64,000 bases of DNA from Skeletonema tropicum (Eukaryota > Bacillariophyta > Thalassiosirophyceae > Thalassiosirales > Thalassiosiraceae): NCBI GenBank assembly GCA_037178625.1, contig CM074140.1, positions 1,736,001 through 1,800,000 on the forward strand, given 5' to 3'. Below are positions 1 to 11,416 of the stretch, piece by piece (within the stretch, counting starts at the first letter, position 1; every line of letters starts with the position of its first letter). The position numbers and the translations under genes were made by a program. Under the pieces are notes generated by a model. The model had not been told where the DNA came from, ran no database searches, and saw only the letters and a program-made list of their open reading frames with translations.

Positions 1-1
1 C

Positions 2-1495
2 ACTGCTGGCATTGATGATACTGCGAAAGAACTTGATACATCAATCCTATTCAAAGAGAATCCCGAATTACTCCAGGTGACTCAAGAAGATGTAGACAAA
101 TGTTACTCTTTTGCAAATAGAGTCGGAAGCAAGTGGGCGGATGAATTGAAACGACAAGGATGTGCAGAATTTAGTGACATAGTTTTGCAAGTGGTGAAAA
201 GAGGACATTATTTGGAACCAAGTTGCTGCGACAATAGCATCAAAACTTCCACCGAAGAGGAACAAAATGCGAGTGAGACTGATGGTGAAGTCAATGGGAA
301 TAATCCAAATGGAGGTAACAAAACACATTCATATGCAACTCCATACGCAGCTCTTCACTCACTAAGGAGGTATAAACCAGATTGTGATGGATCTGGTCAA
401 CCTTCGGAATATCTACACCCAATACGGCAAGATGAGAACGATGCGACTGCTAGGAAGATCATACAGCAGATTGATGAAATGGCATACAACAATAAGACAT
501 ATTGGCATCATGGGTGGGATGCTGTTGAGGAGGCCGTCAGGAGGAACAGGGAGAGGATAGATTATTCACGCGCTAATCAAGAAGAAGAAGAAGAGATGAA
601 GGAGGGGACTAAGAGTAAAGGCGGAAATAAGCGGGTGCATTTTGAAGGCGATTATGAAGAAGAACAGAATGGTGGTGTGGGTAAGATATCAAGTAAGAGG
701 AGATGTGATGCATCTGATGCGGCACACAGCACTATCGAAGTTGCCACAGCGGACGGACCTAATGAGGTGATTCGCCCCCAAGGCAGACCTGCCTCATCAA
801 TTGGTGACACTTTTTACAGCTGGGAGGATATTTCACAAAGCATGAGCTCTCAAGAACGGAGAGATTTAATCAAGACGGCATTTCATCCACCTTACCCGTT
901 TGAGGAGAGAGCAGCCGAAGATGGATCGACTGTTAGTTCACCTACATCTAACACTGGAGAAGAGTGCGGTGCAAATATAGTGGGGGCATTAAAGGAGGTT
1001 GGATTGACTCACTTGTTTGAGCAAACACGATATCTTCCAAAAGAACGACAAGCTGATGACGTCGAAGAAACGAAGCAGAAGAACTCAAATGGATTTGAAT
1101 CTTTCCTCGGTGCGTCCGAGACAAGAGCCTCGTTCAAATCACAGCAACTTGACCGTTTGAAGAAGAAAGCAATGAGGAGGGCAGAGAAAGAACGACTTGG
1201 TCGCCGGGCTCCTGTATTGGGTGAGAGAAATGCTGATTATTATGGTTTTGGGGGGGCATCAGGAAAGGTCAAATTCACAGAAAACGACCCAAGTCCGTCC
1301 ACAAATGCCAAAAGAGAGGCTCCAACTGGAGATATTTTATCGTTGCAAATACACGATGAAGTAGAACGACAGAGATGGCTTGAGTTTGATTTGGGAGAAT
1401 GTTTTTTGGAGGAGGAAGATGAGGAGAGTAGTCCTCAAGAGAAAAAGACGAGATTTTTGGCGTTTCGAAGCTTGGAAATAGCTATAACAGATTAG
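2..1495 (+). CDS. Hypothetical acidic protein, 5' end outside the window
   Basis: The frame is open from base 2 to the TAG at 1493-1495, so the gene enters from the left and its start is not seen; the first in-window candidate, at 77, is a GTG and is not a credible eukaryotic start. At least 497 residues are visible. The protein is hydrophilic, with several Glu-rich stretches, a basic Lys/Arg segment around GLU-rich blocks in the middle and a Leu/Glu-rich C-terminus ending RSLEIAITD. No signal peptide or membrane segment is visible in this part. I recognise no family. It converges on the next gene, with only 13 bp between the stop codons. A nuclear or cytosolic role is a guess from composition only. 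Confidence 0.7.
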   Translation, partial: TAGIDDTAKELDTSILFKENPELLQVTQEDVDKCYSFANRVGSKWADELKRQGCAEFSDIVLQVVKRGHYLEPSCCDNSIKTSTEEEQNASETDGEVNGNNPNGGNKTHSYATPYAALHSLRRYKPDCDGSGQPSEYLHPIRQDENDATARKIIQQIDEMAYNNKTYWHHGWDAVEEAVRRNRERIDYSRANQEEEEEMKEGTKSKGGNKRVHFEGDYEEEQNGGVGKISSKRRCDASDAAHSTIEVATADGPNEVIRPQGRPASSIGDTFYSWEDISQSMSSQERRDLIKTAFHPPYPFEERAAEDGSTVSSPTSNTGEECGANIVGALKEVGLTHLFEQTRYLPKERQADDVEETKQKNSNGFESFLGASETRASFKSQQLDRLKKKAMRRAEKERLGRRAPVLGERNADYYGFGGASGKVKFTENDPSPSTNAKREAPTGDILSLQIHDEVERQRWLEFDLGECFLEEEDEESSPQEKKTRFLAFRSLEIAITD

Positions 1496-1508
1496 TTAGG
1501 CAGGAGGG

Positions 1509-4361
1509 TCAACAGGCTCGAGGCCGATGCATAAATTGGTCAGAATGTTCGCCTGTGGATTTGGTCGATGGGCTTCGTCTCTTTGACTTGTTACGTTGCG
1601 CCCTTGTTGGTGGTTGCTGCACTTGGACTGCCGATTGAGAATACCCTTTTGATCTATCCGACAATGAAGAATACTCCTTTGAGATATCAGTAAAGGAGAC
1701 ACGAAATGGGTATTTTGGAGGGGTTTGGATGTCATAGTCAACTTCTTTCTGGAGGAGGCCTGCTAACTCGATCTTTTGGGCCCTTCTCAGTTCATTGCTC
1801 TCGTCACAATCACTCATCACTCCGCTACTGCGCCTTCTGCAAAACTGTCGGTGCTTACGAAATACTTCTTCAAAGTATGATTCTTCTGTTTGAGATACGT
1901 CATCTTCGGTTATTTTCCTCCCAACTCGCGCGTGCCGAAGAGCATCAGCAACCACTGCATCCACTACCGAAGGGGATTTGCCACTCAAACGAACAAAGCC
2001 ATCGTTTTTTGAGCTCGCTCTCTTCGACTTTCGTCGCGGCTTCCTGTTTCGGTCGACTGGGGCAATGGACTCATCACTTGTTTCTCCTTTACTACTCCGC
2101 TCATCTCGAGAACTTTTTGAGCTAGCTCTCTTCGAATTTCGTCGTGACTTCCTGTTTTGGTCGACTGGGGCAATGGACTCATCACTTGTTTCTCCTTTAC
2201 TACTCAGCTCATCTCGAGAACTTTCGACGGGGGGAGGAGGCGGCGGTGGTGGCGGCGGATGCCGTGGTGACGGAGGAGCTTTTCTAGAACCTCTTCTGAT
2301 TTGATATGGTGAAGGAGGAGGATCGGTCTTATTCTTGGTGTTACCCTCAAACTTTTCGCTACCCACTTGGATAGGTTCCAAAATGCGTTTACGTGTTTGG
2401 GTAGGAGTTTTGGTGGAAATTGTAACCTCTTCGTCTGGTTCTTGTTTTGGGCGTTCAGTTGGAGCATTCGGACGTTTCGGGGTAGAAATCTCTTCTTCTG
2501 GCTCCTGCTTCCCAGCGATACTGGCTGATAGCGTCGTCAGCCGGCTCATCAGCTCATCGTGAATCCTTCGTTCGTTTGTGTCGTGGGTGCTGGTATCACT
2601 ATCGTCTTCGTCGCAAGAATCGATATAATTGCTTTCGAGTGCAGTGGTATGTGTTCCCTTCGAACGGTCGCTTTCGCTACACATCTCTTTGCTACACTTA
2701 TTGAGCTGGGATGTTGTCACCAAGGATGATTCGACGTTGAGTTTGCACAGGAGTACAGACACGATAAAGGCAATCCAACAGGGCAACACGATGCTTCCAG
2801 GGCCCGTTGGCGGAGAACAAATCAAGCCCACGACTGTACAACACAATACCAATACAACTAGTCCCAACCCTAACCCTACAGTATTCAAATGTTTTTGTGA
2901 ATTGGGTCTCTCCCAGTTTGAGTTCCGAGTTCCATAGGAGTAAGCACGGTCCTGTTCCGTTCTTATCATGTTATGCAATGCTAGCATAAGAGCAGCAATC
3001 AATCCACCGCAAAGACTGAGGAATCCTGCAACCATTGCCTTTGTACGATAGGTCTCATATAAGCCGGAAGAAGACACACTAAACAATATCCCACTCACTA
3101 CAAAGTTCGAGAACAAAGCCACAAACCATGTTTTCAAGGCACTACTTTGAAATGATGGTTGGTAACTACTCCGCAAGACACCGCTGTCTCCATCACAATC
3201 CCTCGCGACGATCCAATGAGATTCATTTTGTGTGAACAAATCAGCAATTACGACCACGCATGTGTACACGCTCCCCCAAGTGGAATAAAACAGTGGCGAG
3301 TTCAATACTCTATAGTTTGAAGCTACTGCTAAGTTGGCTTGGGGTTGCATGGCAATACCGCACGCGATGAAGTTGCTTATCAGTAAAACGATAGCAATTG
3401 CCTTTTCCCTCGAGTCAATTATTTGACCGAGAAACCTCTCGTAGAATGAGTAAGGTCTTGTGATGTGAATCCTCATCGGCGCATATCGGAAACCAAATCC
3501 GATAGTTATTGCGATCAGAAGTGATGTGGAAGAGAAGAAAAGTGCAGCAAGCTCACTGGAGCTTCTAGGTGTGGACTTGCCATCACCTACAACCAGACTA
3601 GAGATGGAGATTATGCTAGTGAGTAGGATGACGAGGTATAGATTGGCTCGTGGATTGATTTTGACATGCGATGGGATGAAGAAGTTGTTGTTGGAAGGAG
3701 TGTGATGTCTTGAAAATGGTGGATTCATTGGTAGATAACCTTCTTCGTCTGCAAAAGATGATTCTTCATATTCTGCATCCGACTTTTCTCTCGTGCTTCG
3801 AGGGCTGTGTTCCTCCATTATTCTATCTTTGACTTTGCTGATGTAGTGATCGCTTCCACAAATAGATCGCCTTTGGGTGTTCTGATCGGATTGTGATTTC
3901 TGCGGCGTGATGTCCTCTAAGTCCAATTCCTCGGCATAGACATAATTTTCTTCTTGCAGACGTCTCGATAGTTCATTAATGTAGTCTCTGTATGCTTGTA
4001 GGTTTGGTGATGATTCTCTGGGAGGTTCAACCGACACCGATGATGTGGAGGATGATAATGAACCACATGATATTTCAACATATTTCGGACGCTCCATCTG
4101 AGGCGATTGGCGCCGCTCCTTCTTTGATCGTATCTGTTGTCGGCTGTGCTTTTTCATAGCATGACTCCTCCGCCGATCGCGTTGTCTTTTGTCTGACGAT
4201 GCATGCGACCTCTCAGGATAGCGAAGCGGCGGCGGCGGCGGAAATGGCCGCTGTTGCTGTTTTATCAAAAACTCCTTCGATGATTCTCGATCTGTCGACA
4301 TGTGTTGCCGACGTAAAGAATGCAGTCTGCGTAGGTGGGCATCTGCTTCCGCGGTAGCCAT
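1509..4361 (-). CDS. Eight-helix membrane protein with long charged tails, unknown function
   Basis: The single-exon frame encodes 950 residues. The first 235 residues are basic and disordered (RRLHSLRRQH, polyproline at about 40-46). Eight hydrophobic segments follow between about residues 240 and 543, beginning with LYLVILLTSI and ending with CWIAFIVSVLLC. The remaining 400 residues form a charged tail. The tail has a polyproline run and two consecutive copies of a unit of about 35 residues containing GETSDESIAPVD, followed by basic residues; the DNA repeat lies at about 2000-2220. The family is not recognised. The layout suggests a multi-pass membrane protein with both tails on the same side, since the number of helices is even. 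The ATG at 4361 is followed by MATAEADAHL, and no upstream ATG extends it convincingly. Confidence 0.75.
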   Translation of the reverse strand: MATAEADAHLRRLHSLRRQHMSTDRESSKEFLIKQQQRPFPPPPPLRYPERSHASSDKRQRDRRRSHAMKKHSRQQIRSKKERRQSPQMERPKYVEISCGSLSSSTSSVSVEPPRESSPNLQAYRDYINELSRRLQEENYVYAEELDLEDITPQKSQSDQNTQRRSICGSDHYISKVKDRIMEEHSPRSTREKSDAEYEESSFADEEGYLPMNPPFSRHHTPSNNNFFIPSHVKINPRANLYLVILLTSIISISSLVVGDGKSTPRSSSELAALFFSSTSLLIAITIGFGFRYAPMRIHITRPYSFYERFLGQIIDSREKAIAIVLLISNFIACGIAMQPQANLAVASNYRVLNSPLFYSTWGSVYTCVVVIADLFTQNESHWIVARDCDGDSGVLRSSYQPSFQSSALKTWFVALFSNFVVSGILFSVSSSGLYETYRTKAMVAGFLSLCGGLIAALMLALHNMIRTEQDRAYSYGTRNSNWERPNSQKHLNTVGLGLGLVVLVLCCTVVGLICSPPTGPGSIVLPCWIAFIVSVLLCKLNVESSLVTTSQLNKCSKEMCSESDRSKGTHTTALESNYIDSCDEDDSDTSTHDTNERRIHDELMSRLTTLSASIAGKQEPEEEISTPKRPNAPTERPKQEPDEEVTISTKTPTQTRKRILEPIQVGSEKFEGNTKNKTDPPPSPYQIRRGSRKAPPSPRHPPPPPPPPPPVESSRDELSSKGETSDESIAPVDQNRKSRRNSKRASSKSSRDERSSKGETSDESIAPVDRNRKPRRKSKRASSKNDGFVRLSGKSPSVVDAVVADALRHARVGRKITEDDVSQTEESYFEEVFRKHRQFCRRRSSGVMSDCDESNELRRAQKIELAGLLQKEVDYDIQTPPKYPFRVSFTDISKEYSSLSDRSKGYSQSAVQVQQPPTRAQRNKSKRRSPSTKSTGEHSDQFMHRPRAC

Positions 4362-4859
4362 CTTGTGTTTGATTGTGGAGCTGTTTACGAGAATGCAGCG
4401 GTAGCAATGTTATCACTCTCCTGCTAACTTCTTCTTCATGGAACATGGTTGAATCAAGCACACTCCACACACAGCTGGGCTGTTTTCGACAGTCATGAGA
4501 GTCTGCATGCTGGGTTGTTTTGGAGTGGAAAGAGAGTGTGAGTGGTGAACTCGTGTTGAACAGGCCTCCTGCGGATCAGCCCTCTAGTTGAGCCGTTAAC
4601 CGTTATTTTCAAAAATATACGTCGGAATTGATTTGCTTCACTATACCGAGAAAAGTGATGCCGTATCGAATGTCTCTGCATTTTTTCATCTGCCCATATT
4701 CATTCACTAACCAACAGACATTGCCCAATACGTAAGTATTTCCTTACGAACAGGCACTGCCAAAAATGTATGGTAAGGCTCGGCAGGACAGAGTCACTGT
4801 GATGGCTATTGGCGCACTCATTTCTCAGCTGTCGTTGTTAAAACAGAAGTACATGGAAC
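4362..4859. other. Intergenic, divergent promoter region
   Basis: This 498-bp gap separates two divergently transcribed genes and must hold both promoters. I see no RNA gene, repeat or conserved reading frame in it, and no clear TATA element. Confidence 0.5.
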
Positions 4860-6350
4860 ATGAGCAGAAAAGAAGACCATCAGTATAATATGGAGGATGG
4901 ACGAAATAAGAGGCATCCAATTGGACCAAATGGTAAATTCTATGGCTTCCGTCAGAGGCAAGGAGTTACTGGGAAGAAAGAAGCCTTATTGTTTGCTGCT
5001 AACAATAGAGGCCGATCACTTTCGTCGACAAAGGCATCTACAAGAAGTAGATCTAGTTCTGTAAGGAACAGTCATGGAGAAACAGCCGACTCTCGCGGAC
5101 GCTCGCACTCTACATTTAGGAAGAAGAAGCAATCATCTGTTTTATCTGTCAAGGATGAATACAAGCACAAGCATCTTAGTCCGTCATCATTAGACCGATC
5201 TGAATCAAGACCTTCTTCACAGCGTTGGGCGAGCGCAGCAACTTATCGATCGAGTACAAGAGGCGATGTCAGATCTCAATCATGCAGACCTAAGTCTGAG
5301 ATAAGAAGCACAAAAGATGCTACTGATATGAGGTCTTCATTTACCGTGCGTCGTTCTAGATCAATGTCAAGAAACAGAATCGAAGCACCGAACAAAGGCC
5401 GTGCTGCAGCCCAATCATCTGCCTTTTCTACGCATCAAGACAAGTCTGGCAATACCAAGGCAACAGCATCCTCTACCAGAACGTTTGTTGTAGAAGTGGA
5501 CGAGAGCATGAATATTCTCAAGCTAAATGAAGTGAGTGCTTACAGTGAAGCTGAAGCCAATCTTCCTACTTCTTGTAAAACGAGTCGTAGAAGATCCTCA
5601 TCACAATCGACACGAGATGAGGTTCGACAGAATCGCAGGAGATCTTTATCATGCGAGCCTCAGATGACAAGCTCGCCAGGTATGGTTCGACAGAATCGCA
5701 GGGGGTCGTCATCATGTGAGCCTCCGATCACAAGATCAAGTGCATTATATTCCCCATTATATTCTCCAATGATGGGTTCATCTTTCACGAGTAGAAGTCG
5801 ATCGGGGCTCAATCGCAGCGTGTCCTTTTCCCTTCACGATGAAAACGCGGAAGATATCATAAACCGGGTTAGTTCTTACTCGAGGCAGGTTCCTCAAATC
5901 AGCAATATTGTTGACTTTGATCCGAGTTTGAAGGATTCCTTGAGCACGGAAGCAACGTCTATCATCAACGACGACGAGGAAGACTCACTTGGATTAGAAT
6001 GTGAACCCTTTCGGGGTGTACCCTCTGAATCTGAAGGCACAAATAACTATTTTTGCTCTAGCGGCTCTACCTTGGCAGTAGCTGGCAGTGCAGGAGAGGC
6101 AGAACAGTTTGGTCAAGCCAACAGCACGCATTTCGGGGAGAAAAGTCCCTCAACAAGAAGATCCATCGGGTATAAGCCCGTCAAACGTACTGTTCCGGTC
6201 AATGCACATTCATATAGGTCTGAAAGGGAGGAGAATGAGACTTCATTGTTAATGATTGATGCCGCAAGCTGCTTGGAGGCACAACAGAAGACACTACAGG
6301 AGAGCAAAAGAACATCAAGGCTATATAAAATGATCAATAGGTATAAGTAG
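4860..6350 (+). CDS. Ser/Arg-rich disordered protein
   Basis: An uninterrupted frame of 496 residues starts at ATG 4860 and stops at 6348-6350. It is dominated by Ser and Arg (many RSRS, RSSS and SRGRS motifs), as in proteins phosphorylated by SR kinases or basophilic kinases. A short unit VRQNRR-S-SCEP occurs twice at about residues 255-290, and LYSPLYSP gives a small Ser-Pro repeat. The second half contains acidic segments and no membrane helix. No catalytic domain is recognisable. It could be a nuclear or cytoskeletal regulator, but nothing in the sequence decides this. Confidence 0.65.
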   Translation: MSRKEDHQYNMEDGRNKRHPIGPNGKFYGFRQRQGVTGKKEALLFAANNRGRSLSSTKASTRSRSSSVRNSHGETADSRGRSHSTFRKKKQSSVLSVKDEYKHKHLSPSSLDRSESRPSSQRWASAATYRSSTRGDVRSQSCRPKSEIRSTKDATDMRSSFTVRRSRSMSRNRIEAPNKGRAAAQSSAFSTHQDKSGNTKATASSTRTFVVEVDESMNILKLNEVSAYSEAEANLPTSCKTSRRRSSSQSTRDEVRQNRRRSLSCEPQMTSSPGMVRQNRRGSSSCEPPITRSSALYSPLYSPMMGSSFTSRSRSGLNRSVSFSLHDENAEDIINRVSSYSRQVPQISNIVDFDPSLKDSLSTEATSIINDDEEDSLGLECEPFRGVPSESEGTNNYFCSSGSTLAVAGSAGEAEQFGQANSTHFGEKSPSTRRSIGYKPVKRTVPVNAHSYRSEREENETSLLMIDAASCLEAQQKTLQESKRTSRLYKMINRYK

Positions 6351-6505
6351 AACTAAAATAAGGGAACGGGAATAGAGTTTAAGATTGTAGTTGTCTCTTC
6401 TTGGTATGAATTACATGTACAGCCCGTTTCGTAATCTTTTGTAACAGTGGGCTTCGTCTCTTGCTGCTTAATGATACAATACTGATGTCAAGTTAATCTT
6501 CGTAC

Positions 6506-9127
6506 CTATCTATTGCTTTCGTCCAAGTGGATAATGTTCTCATGAAGGTGACACTGGCAGCACTCACAAAGAATGATTGCTGTTTCTCCAGCACAGTCAA
6601 CAGTGAACTGAGTTAGAAACATTTCGTTACTCAGCTTGCAGAGATGATCACTAACACGCCCAGTAAGGAAGTTGTTGTGGAGCGAAAGTTTGCGCAAACT
6701 AGTCAGCTCTCCTAGTTGATCCGGCACGACGCCAATTAGCTCGTTTGTCTCCAGAAAGATCTGTTCAAGCTTGAATAAACTTCCCAACTCTGGTGGAATC
6801 ATGCCCACAATATCATTTCTGGCGAGGTTAAGGACGCGAAGGTTCTTCATATCAGCAATACTTTGCGGAATTTCACCTTTGATAAAGTTATTAGAGATAT
6901 CAAGCTCTTTTAAGCCATCAAGATGTGTCAGCCAGATTGGGAATGTTCCCGTAAAGATATTTTTGGAGAGATTCAATACATCCAACCCTTCCAACTGTGA
7001 CAACTCTATGGGGATGGTGCCCTCAAACTCGTTATCATTCAAGTACAACTCATCCAAATGTTCAAGATTTCCAATGGATTTCGGTAAATCACCTTCAAAC
7101 GCGTTATGACTTAGATCCAAAACCCGTAAATAGGTGACAGACCCAATCTCTTTTGGCAAGCTTTGAAGTCTGTTGTGACTCACATCAAGCTTTCTTAGAC
7201 TCTGCATATTATTCAACTCGTGCGGCAGTGAACCTTCGAGTGAGTTATATGCCAAATTCAGAGAGGTTAACTCCTTCATTGCTCCGATCTCATGCGGAAT
7301 GGTAGCGGCGAGAGAATTGCGACTCAAGTCCAACTCACGCAACTGTTCAAGTTTGTAAATCGAGTAAGGGATGGTACCGTCCAGCTGGTTGAATGAAATG
7401 TGGAACTCTGTGAGAAGTGGCAAATCTCCAATCGATTCGGGGAGACTTCCTGCAATATTATTGGCAGTGAAGTTAAAGTACTCCAAACCACTCAGCTGCC
7501 CAATGTCTTCACTGAGGGTACCAGCAAGAGCGTTGTCAGAAAGATCCAACGTCTTGAGTAACGGCATCGCACGAAAAATGTCGGAAGGGAACGTTCCTCG
7601 CAAGTTATTTCTCCGGAGATAAATCGCCTTTACATCGCCATCATAATTGTTTCCTACATGATCCGACCCATCCTCGTGAGGGTGGCATTTAATCCCCGAC
7701 CATTCACAAATGCCAAGCCCGCTCAACCATGAGTCATGCTGGAACCACTTGTCTAAATCTTGTCCATTCAACTTTCGTCCATTCTCATTTTCAACAGTTG
7801 TTGTGTACTCTCCGGATACGTGATAATACTTATTCTTGGTAGTACTAAACCACAACACGGCCAATGCATAACGCTGCAGCAAATAGTTGTCAGGATCTAA
7901 ATGACTTGGATCCTCTCTAACTAGCCATAATAATGCTGCAAATTGTGCAGATGTGGTATCTTGAATGGCGGCAGGTGTGCTTACTTGTGATTCCAAAATG
8001 ACTGTCTTTATTTGATCAAACCTTTCTTTGTCAATGTCAATCATAACATCATCTACTTCAAGCTCAGTGAGTCCCATCTCGTCGGCCGATGGTGGTGGAG
8101 GTACGTCAATCTTCGACATCTCGTCTATTGGGGTTGGTGGAGGTATGTCAACAACTTTGTACGTTGAATCAGTTTCACTTCTCTCTTCGTCTATCGTTGG
8201 GACAGCCGCACTCGAAGCATTTGTCATGAACTTACTATACATTGTCATAGTCCCCGAAACTACCGCAATTGCAATTCCAACAGCACAAATCAACAAGGTA
8301 GGCCGTTTCATTGTACTCAAGCAGGTTTTGCGCATCACACGACGACGAGAACTAGCCGATTCGTCGGAGGAGCCATTATTGTTGAAAGTCATGGTACCAT
8401 CCTTGCTGAGAAACACACGACGACGAAGTAATGAATCATAATCCTCTTCTGCGGCATCATCATCATCATTATCTATATTTCCAAATTCTGCATCAAGCAC
8501 CGACATGTTATCGATCTTCACACGTTCATTAGCAATTGATAATAGACGTTCTCCCTCCGCATCACGAAACCTGCTACCTCCACTGGTAACACTCGCAGCA
8601 GTGTCTACCTGCTGCCCCCCTCCCCAGACGGGTAGCGCACTCCACAATCCTCCGGCTCCTCCACTATTGATGGCATTCCAACGAGCACCCTTACCGGCAG
8701 TATTGGGTTTCTGATTCAAATTCTTTCCATTTTGCAAATTATTATTCGCCTGGAGACTACGATTAGCACCATTGCTATAGACAGATTGATCATCCCATAA
8801 GAATTGTTTCGCTGCTGTAGTTGTCTCTGGTAAAAAGGAATAATTATTCTGGGATTCACGCAAGAAGTTTGCCGCGGAGGTGAGAGCAATACTACTTGTC
8901 TTTTGTTCGGTTAATTTGCGATCGCGTTGCTCATTGACATCCCGATTAGAGATTTTATCCGCAGTATCACCATTAAGCAGATTATCAGCATCATCGTCGT
9001 TGTCGTCGCCTCCACTATCATTTAGATTGTTTGCATTTGCAGCTTCTTCCATTCGCTGCAGAGCAAGCTGGCGCTGCTCTCGTCGTCGCTGCTGCTTTGA
9101 AGTGTTTTCAAATGATTGCATAAACAT
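6506..9127 (-). CDS. Single-pass membrane protein with extracellular leucine-rich repeats
   Basis: The protein has 873 residues and one hydrophobic segment at about 275-297 (LLICAVGIAIAVVSG), preceded by a basic stretch RRRVMRK and a disordered Asn/Asp-rich N-terminal region. With no signal peptide, this predicts a type II orientation: N-terminus in the cytosol, repeats outside. After a Pro-rich spacer comes a plant-like LRR cap (ALLWLVRED near 397; CEWSGIKC near 473), then about 13 repeats of the type L..LDLS.N.L.G.IP from about 495 to 835, and a Cys-containing C-terminus. The repeats match plant receptor-like LRR ectodomains, but no kinase domain is present. A role in surface recognition or adhesion is inferred from the domain class. 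Confidence 0.88.
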   Translation of the reverse strand: MFMQSFENTSKQQRRREQRQLALQRMEEAANANNLNDSGGDDNDDDADNLLNGDTADKISNRDVNEQRDRKLTEQKTSSIALTSAANFLRESQNNYSFLPETTTAAKQFLWDDQSVYSNGANRSLQANNNLQNGKNLNQKPNTAGKGARWNAINSGGAGGLWSALPVWGGGQQVDTAASVTSGGSRFRDAEGERLLSIANERVKIDNMSVLDAEFGNIDNDDDDAAEEDYDSLLRRRVFLSKDGTMTFNNNGSSDESASSRRRVMRKTCLSTMKRPTLLICAVGIAIAVVSGTMTMYSKFMTNASSAAVPTIDEERSETDSTYKVVDIPPPTPIDEMSKIDVPPPPSADEMGLTELEVDDVMIDIDKERFDQIKTVILESQVSTPAAIQDTTSAQFAALLWLVREDPSHLDPDNYLLQRYALAVLWFSTTKNKYYHVSGEYTTTVENENGRKLNGQDLDKWFQHDSWLSGLGICEWSGIKCHPHEDGSDHVGNNYDGDVKAIYLRRNNLRGTFPSDIFRAMPLLKTLDLSDNALAGTLSEDIGQLSGLEYFNFTANNIAGSLPESIGDLPLLTEFHISFNQLDGTIPYSIYKLEQLRELDLSRNSLAATIPHEIGAMKELTSLNLAYNSLEGSLPHELNNMQSLRKLDVSHNRLQSLPKEIGSVTYLRVLDLSHNAFEGDLPKSIGNLEHLDELYLNDNEFEGTIPIELSQLEGLDVLNLSKNIFTGTFPIWLTHLDGLKELDISNNFIKGEIPQSIADMKNLRVLNLARNDIVGMIPPELGSLFKLEQIFLETNELIGVVPDQLGELTSLRKLSLHNNFLTGRVSDHLCKLSNEMFLTQFTVDCAGETAIILCECCQCHLHENIIHLDESNR

Positions 9128-9842
9128 GGTTTACGGTGCGCCCTTTCGTTCAGTTGCTGATTATGCGATGCTTACTATCTAGATATATGGCGAGACATGA
9201 CTCACTGACTGCCCCGAATGATCAGTAGCGTTATCCAGCTATCAGGGGTTGTTGATTGAGCTGAGCCAGCCAGGGCTAATGACTGTGCTGATGAAAATGG
9301 TATTACCTGCATAACGTCCATTTTCCATTCCCAGTTCAAATCAAAGGTAATGGTAAGTTGATCGCAGTCAGACACCAATTTTGGGGGCGGATGTGGCTGG
9401 GCTGTTCAAAAAATGAGGGAGTCGCGCGAATTTCTGAGAATGAATCTTCAGCAGCCACTCGGCATCTCTCTATCGCTCTGTATCGCTGTCTCTCTTCAAC
9501 AAAATGTATATACATAAGTACAGCTTGGCGAGCAGTTAGTCAGGCCAGGTACACATCCGGACGATGTTTATGTTGGGTGCATGATTGTTCACCTACAACT
9601 TGGCATTGGATGCGTTGACGACTCATAAGTATTTCCCTCCTTAGCCTGAATAGGCTGAAAGCGGAAACTTCTTTCATTTAGAAGAAGTATGAACGCAATA
9701 TATACTATCAAATCAAATACTAAAATACTTTATAGAAGCAACTCAAGCACTACCCCAACCCCATCTAACGAAGACCTTTTGATGTGATGCAATCTTCAAT
9801 CTCTCTCTCTCTCTGCACAAACAAGTAAACAATATGTACAAT
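9128..9842. other. Intergenic, no gene seen
   Basis: This 715-bp stretch lies between the LRR gene start and the end of the cysteine protease gene. It contains a short (CT)n run near 9806 but no conserved frame; small open frames here have no coding character. It should contain the LRR gene promoter and the protease 3' end. Confidence 0.5.
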
Positions 9843-11416
9843 TTACTTCATCACAGGATAAGAGAGCATTGACAAGATGGCGCACTCTCCCCAACTCTTC
9901 TTGGGGTCAGGATTGTCAGTATCGGAACGAGCCAAGCGAAAGAATCCGCCTTCTCCCCAGCTGTCACCCCAACTGTTTTTGACTTTGAAAAAGTCTTGAA
10001 CACCGTCTGCATTCTTATCTGTACCATACCCAACGACAAGAACGCCATGGTTAATATCTGGAAGGCATGTATCTTGGTCTTCATACATAATTTGACAATT
10101 TGGCGTGCCCATCTCTTTCGTTACAACGCCACAGGTTGGTGATTGAAAGATACCCGAACTGTAGAATTGGAACATAGGATCAGATGCTACCATTGCTGCA
10201 GTGACAGGCTTGACCTGCAACGCTTCCTTGAGAAGCTTGGTCTGACGTGGGAGAACATCTACGTGATTCTTCACAATGGATCCTGAGATGGGAGTACAAG
10301 CCGAAGATGCACACGTTCCTTGGTCCTCAATGTAAGGGTAATCCGCTTCCGTGCAGAGACCATTTCGATGCTCCTCCTCATTAAATGTTGAAATCATTAA
10401 GCCCCCATTGCACCCATGCTCATAATTGGTATCACAATCAATCAACTCCTGCTCCGATAGAGGAGTAACCAAACCCATATCGGTTGGGTCTAGAGGGCTC
10501 GGAAAGACATTCCATTTTTCAATGGCAATCGCAGCTTCAATGGCTCCAATTGTTGAAAATGCCCAGCATGCTCCACATGGGCCCTGATTTCGGACAGGAC
10601 CAAGTAGACCCTTCATACCCCAATCCACTTCCATGTCTGGATCGGGAAAGAGAGATTTGGACGCTGCCAAGTCTAATCTACGACGTTCCGAAGCAACAGT
10701 TTCATCAACATCTGCTGCTGCTGCTGCACCGCGAAGCATGCTACTATCCGCAACAGCAGTTGTTGAAGACAACGACTCCATAAAGTTAAACTGTTTATTT
10801 TCTTCAATCACAATCTCGGGGTTGTAGTCTCCAATCTTCATCAATTTGTGGAATTCATCGGTGGTCAAATCGGAATATTCATTGTGACTGAGTGTGAAGG
10901 ATGATTTTTGGGCGTTGTGTGATTCAATCATAACTGCAATGGTAATAGTACGTCGTGGTTGAGTTAGTCAATGCAAAAATGATGATAAAGGGGAGAGTAC
11001 ATCACGTTGCAGACACGAATGCAAATCAGAACACATCACATGAACATAATTGATGATGATGTGTACTCACCATGATTCTCGAGAAAAATTAACAAACGCT
11101 CCATCCCCTCCTCCACCGTTTCATACTCCTTCTTAAACCTCTTCATCCACCCCTCAAACAAATCCAAGATCTGCGGAGCACTAAACCCAAGACTGGGAGG
11201 CTGCACCGCCAACGCATCCTCCAACGCCTCGAGTTGACTGGGGTGATGTTTCAAACTGTTGGAATCGACAGTGAAGACTGTGGTGTCAGAACTTGACGGA
11301 GCGTCCTCGGAGGAAGTTCCGGTGGCAACAAACTCGAGATGGGCATTGTTGGCCTCGGCGAAGTATGCGGAGGCGTAGGTGGCGGATAGGAGGGGTAGCA
11401 GGGCTTTGGAAAGCAT
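9843..11416 (-). CDS. Papain-like cysteine protease (C1A), two exons
   Basis: Exon 1 is 11416-11071 and exon 2 is 10933-9843. The intron of 137 bp has donor GTGAGT and acceptor TTGCAG; joining them restores the prodomain run FLENHVMIESHN and gives 478 residues. The N-terminus (LLPLLSATYASAYFAEA) looks like a secretory signal. An I29-type inhibitory propeptide follows (ERLLIFLENH, FTLSHNEYSDLTTDEF). The catalytic domain has the oxyanion Gln232 and nucleophile Cys238 in NQGPCGACWAFS, His411 in INHGVLVVGYG and Asn435 in KNSWGDSWGEGG. All catalytic residues are present, so it is probably an active vacuolar, lysosomal or secreted endopeptidase made as a zymogen. Confidence 0.95.
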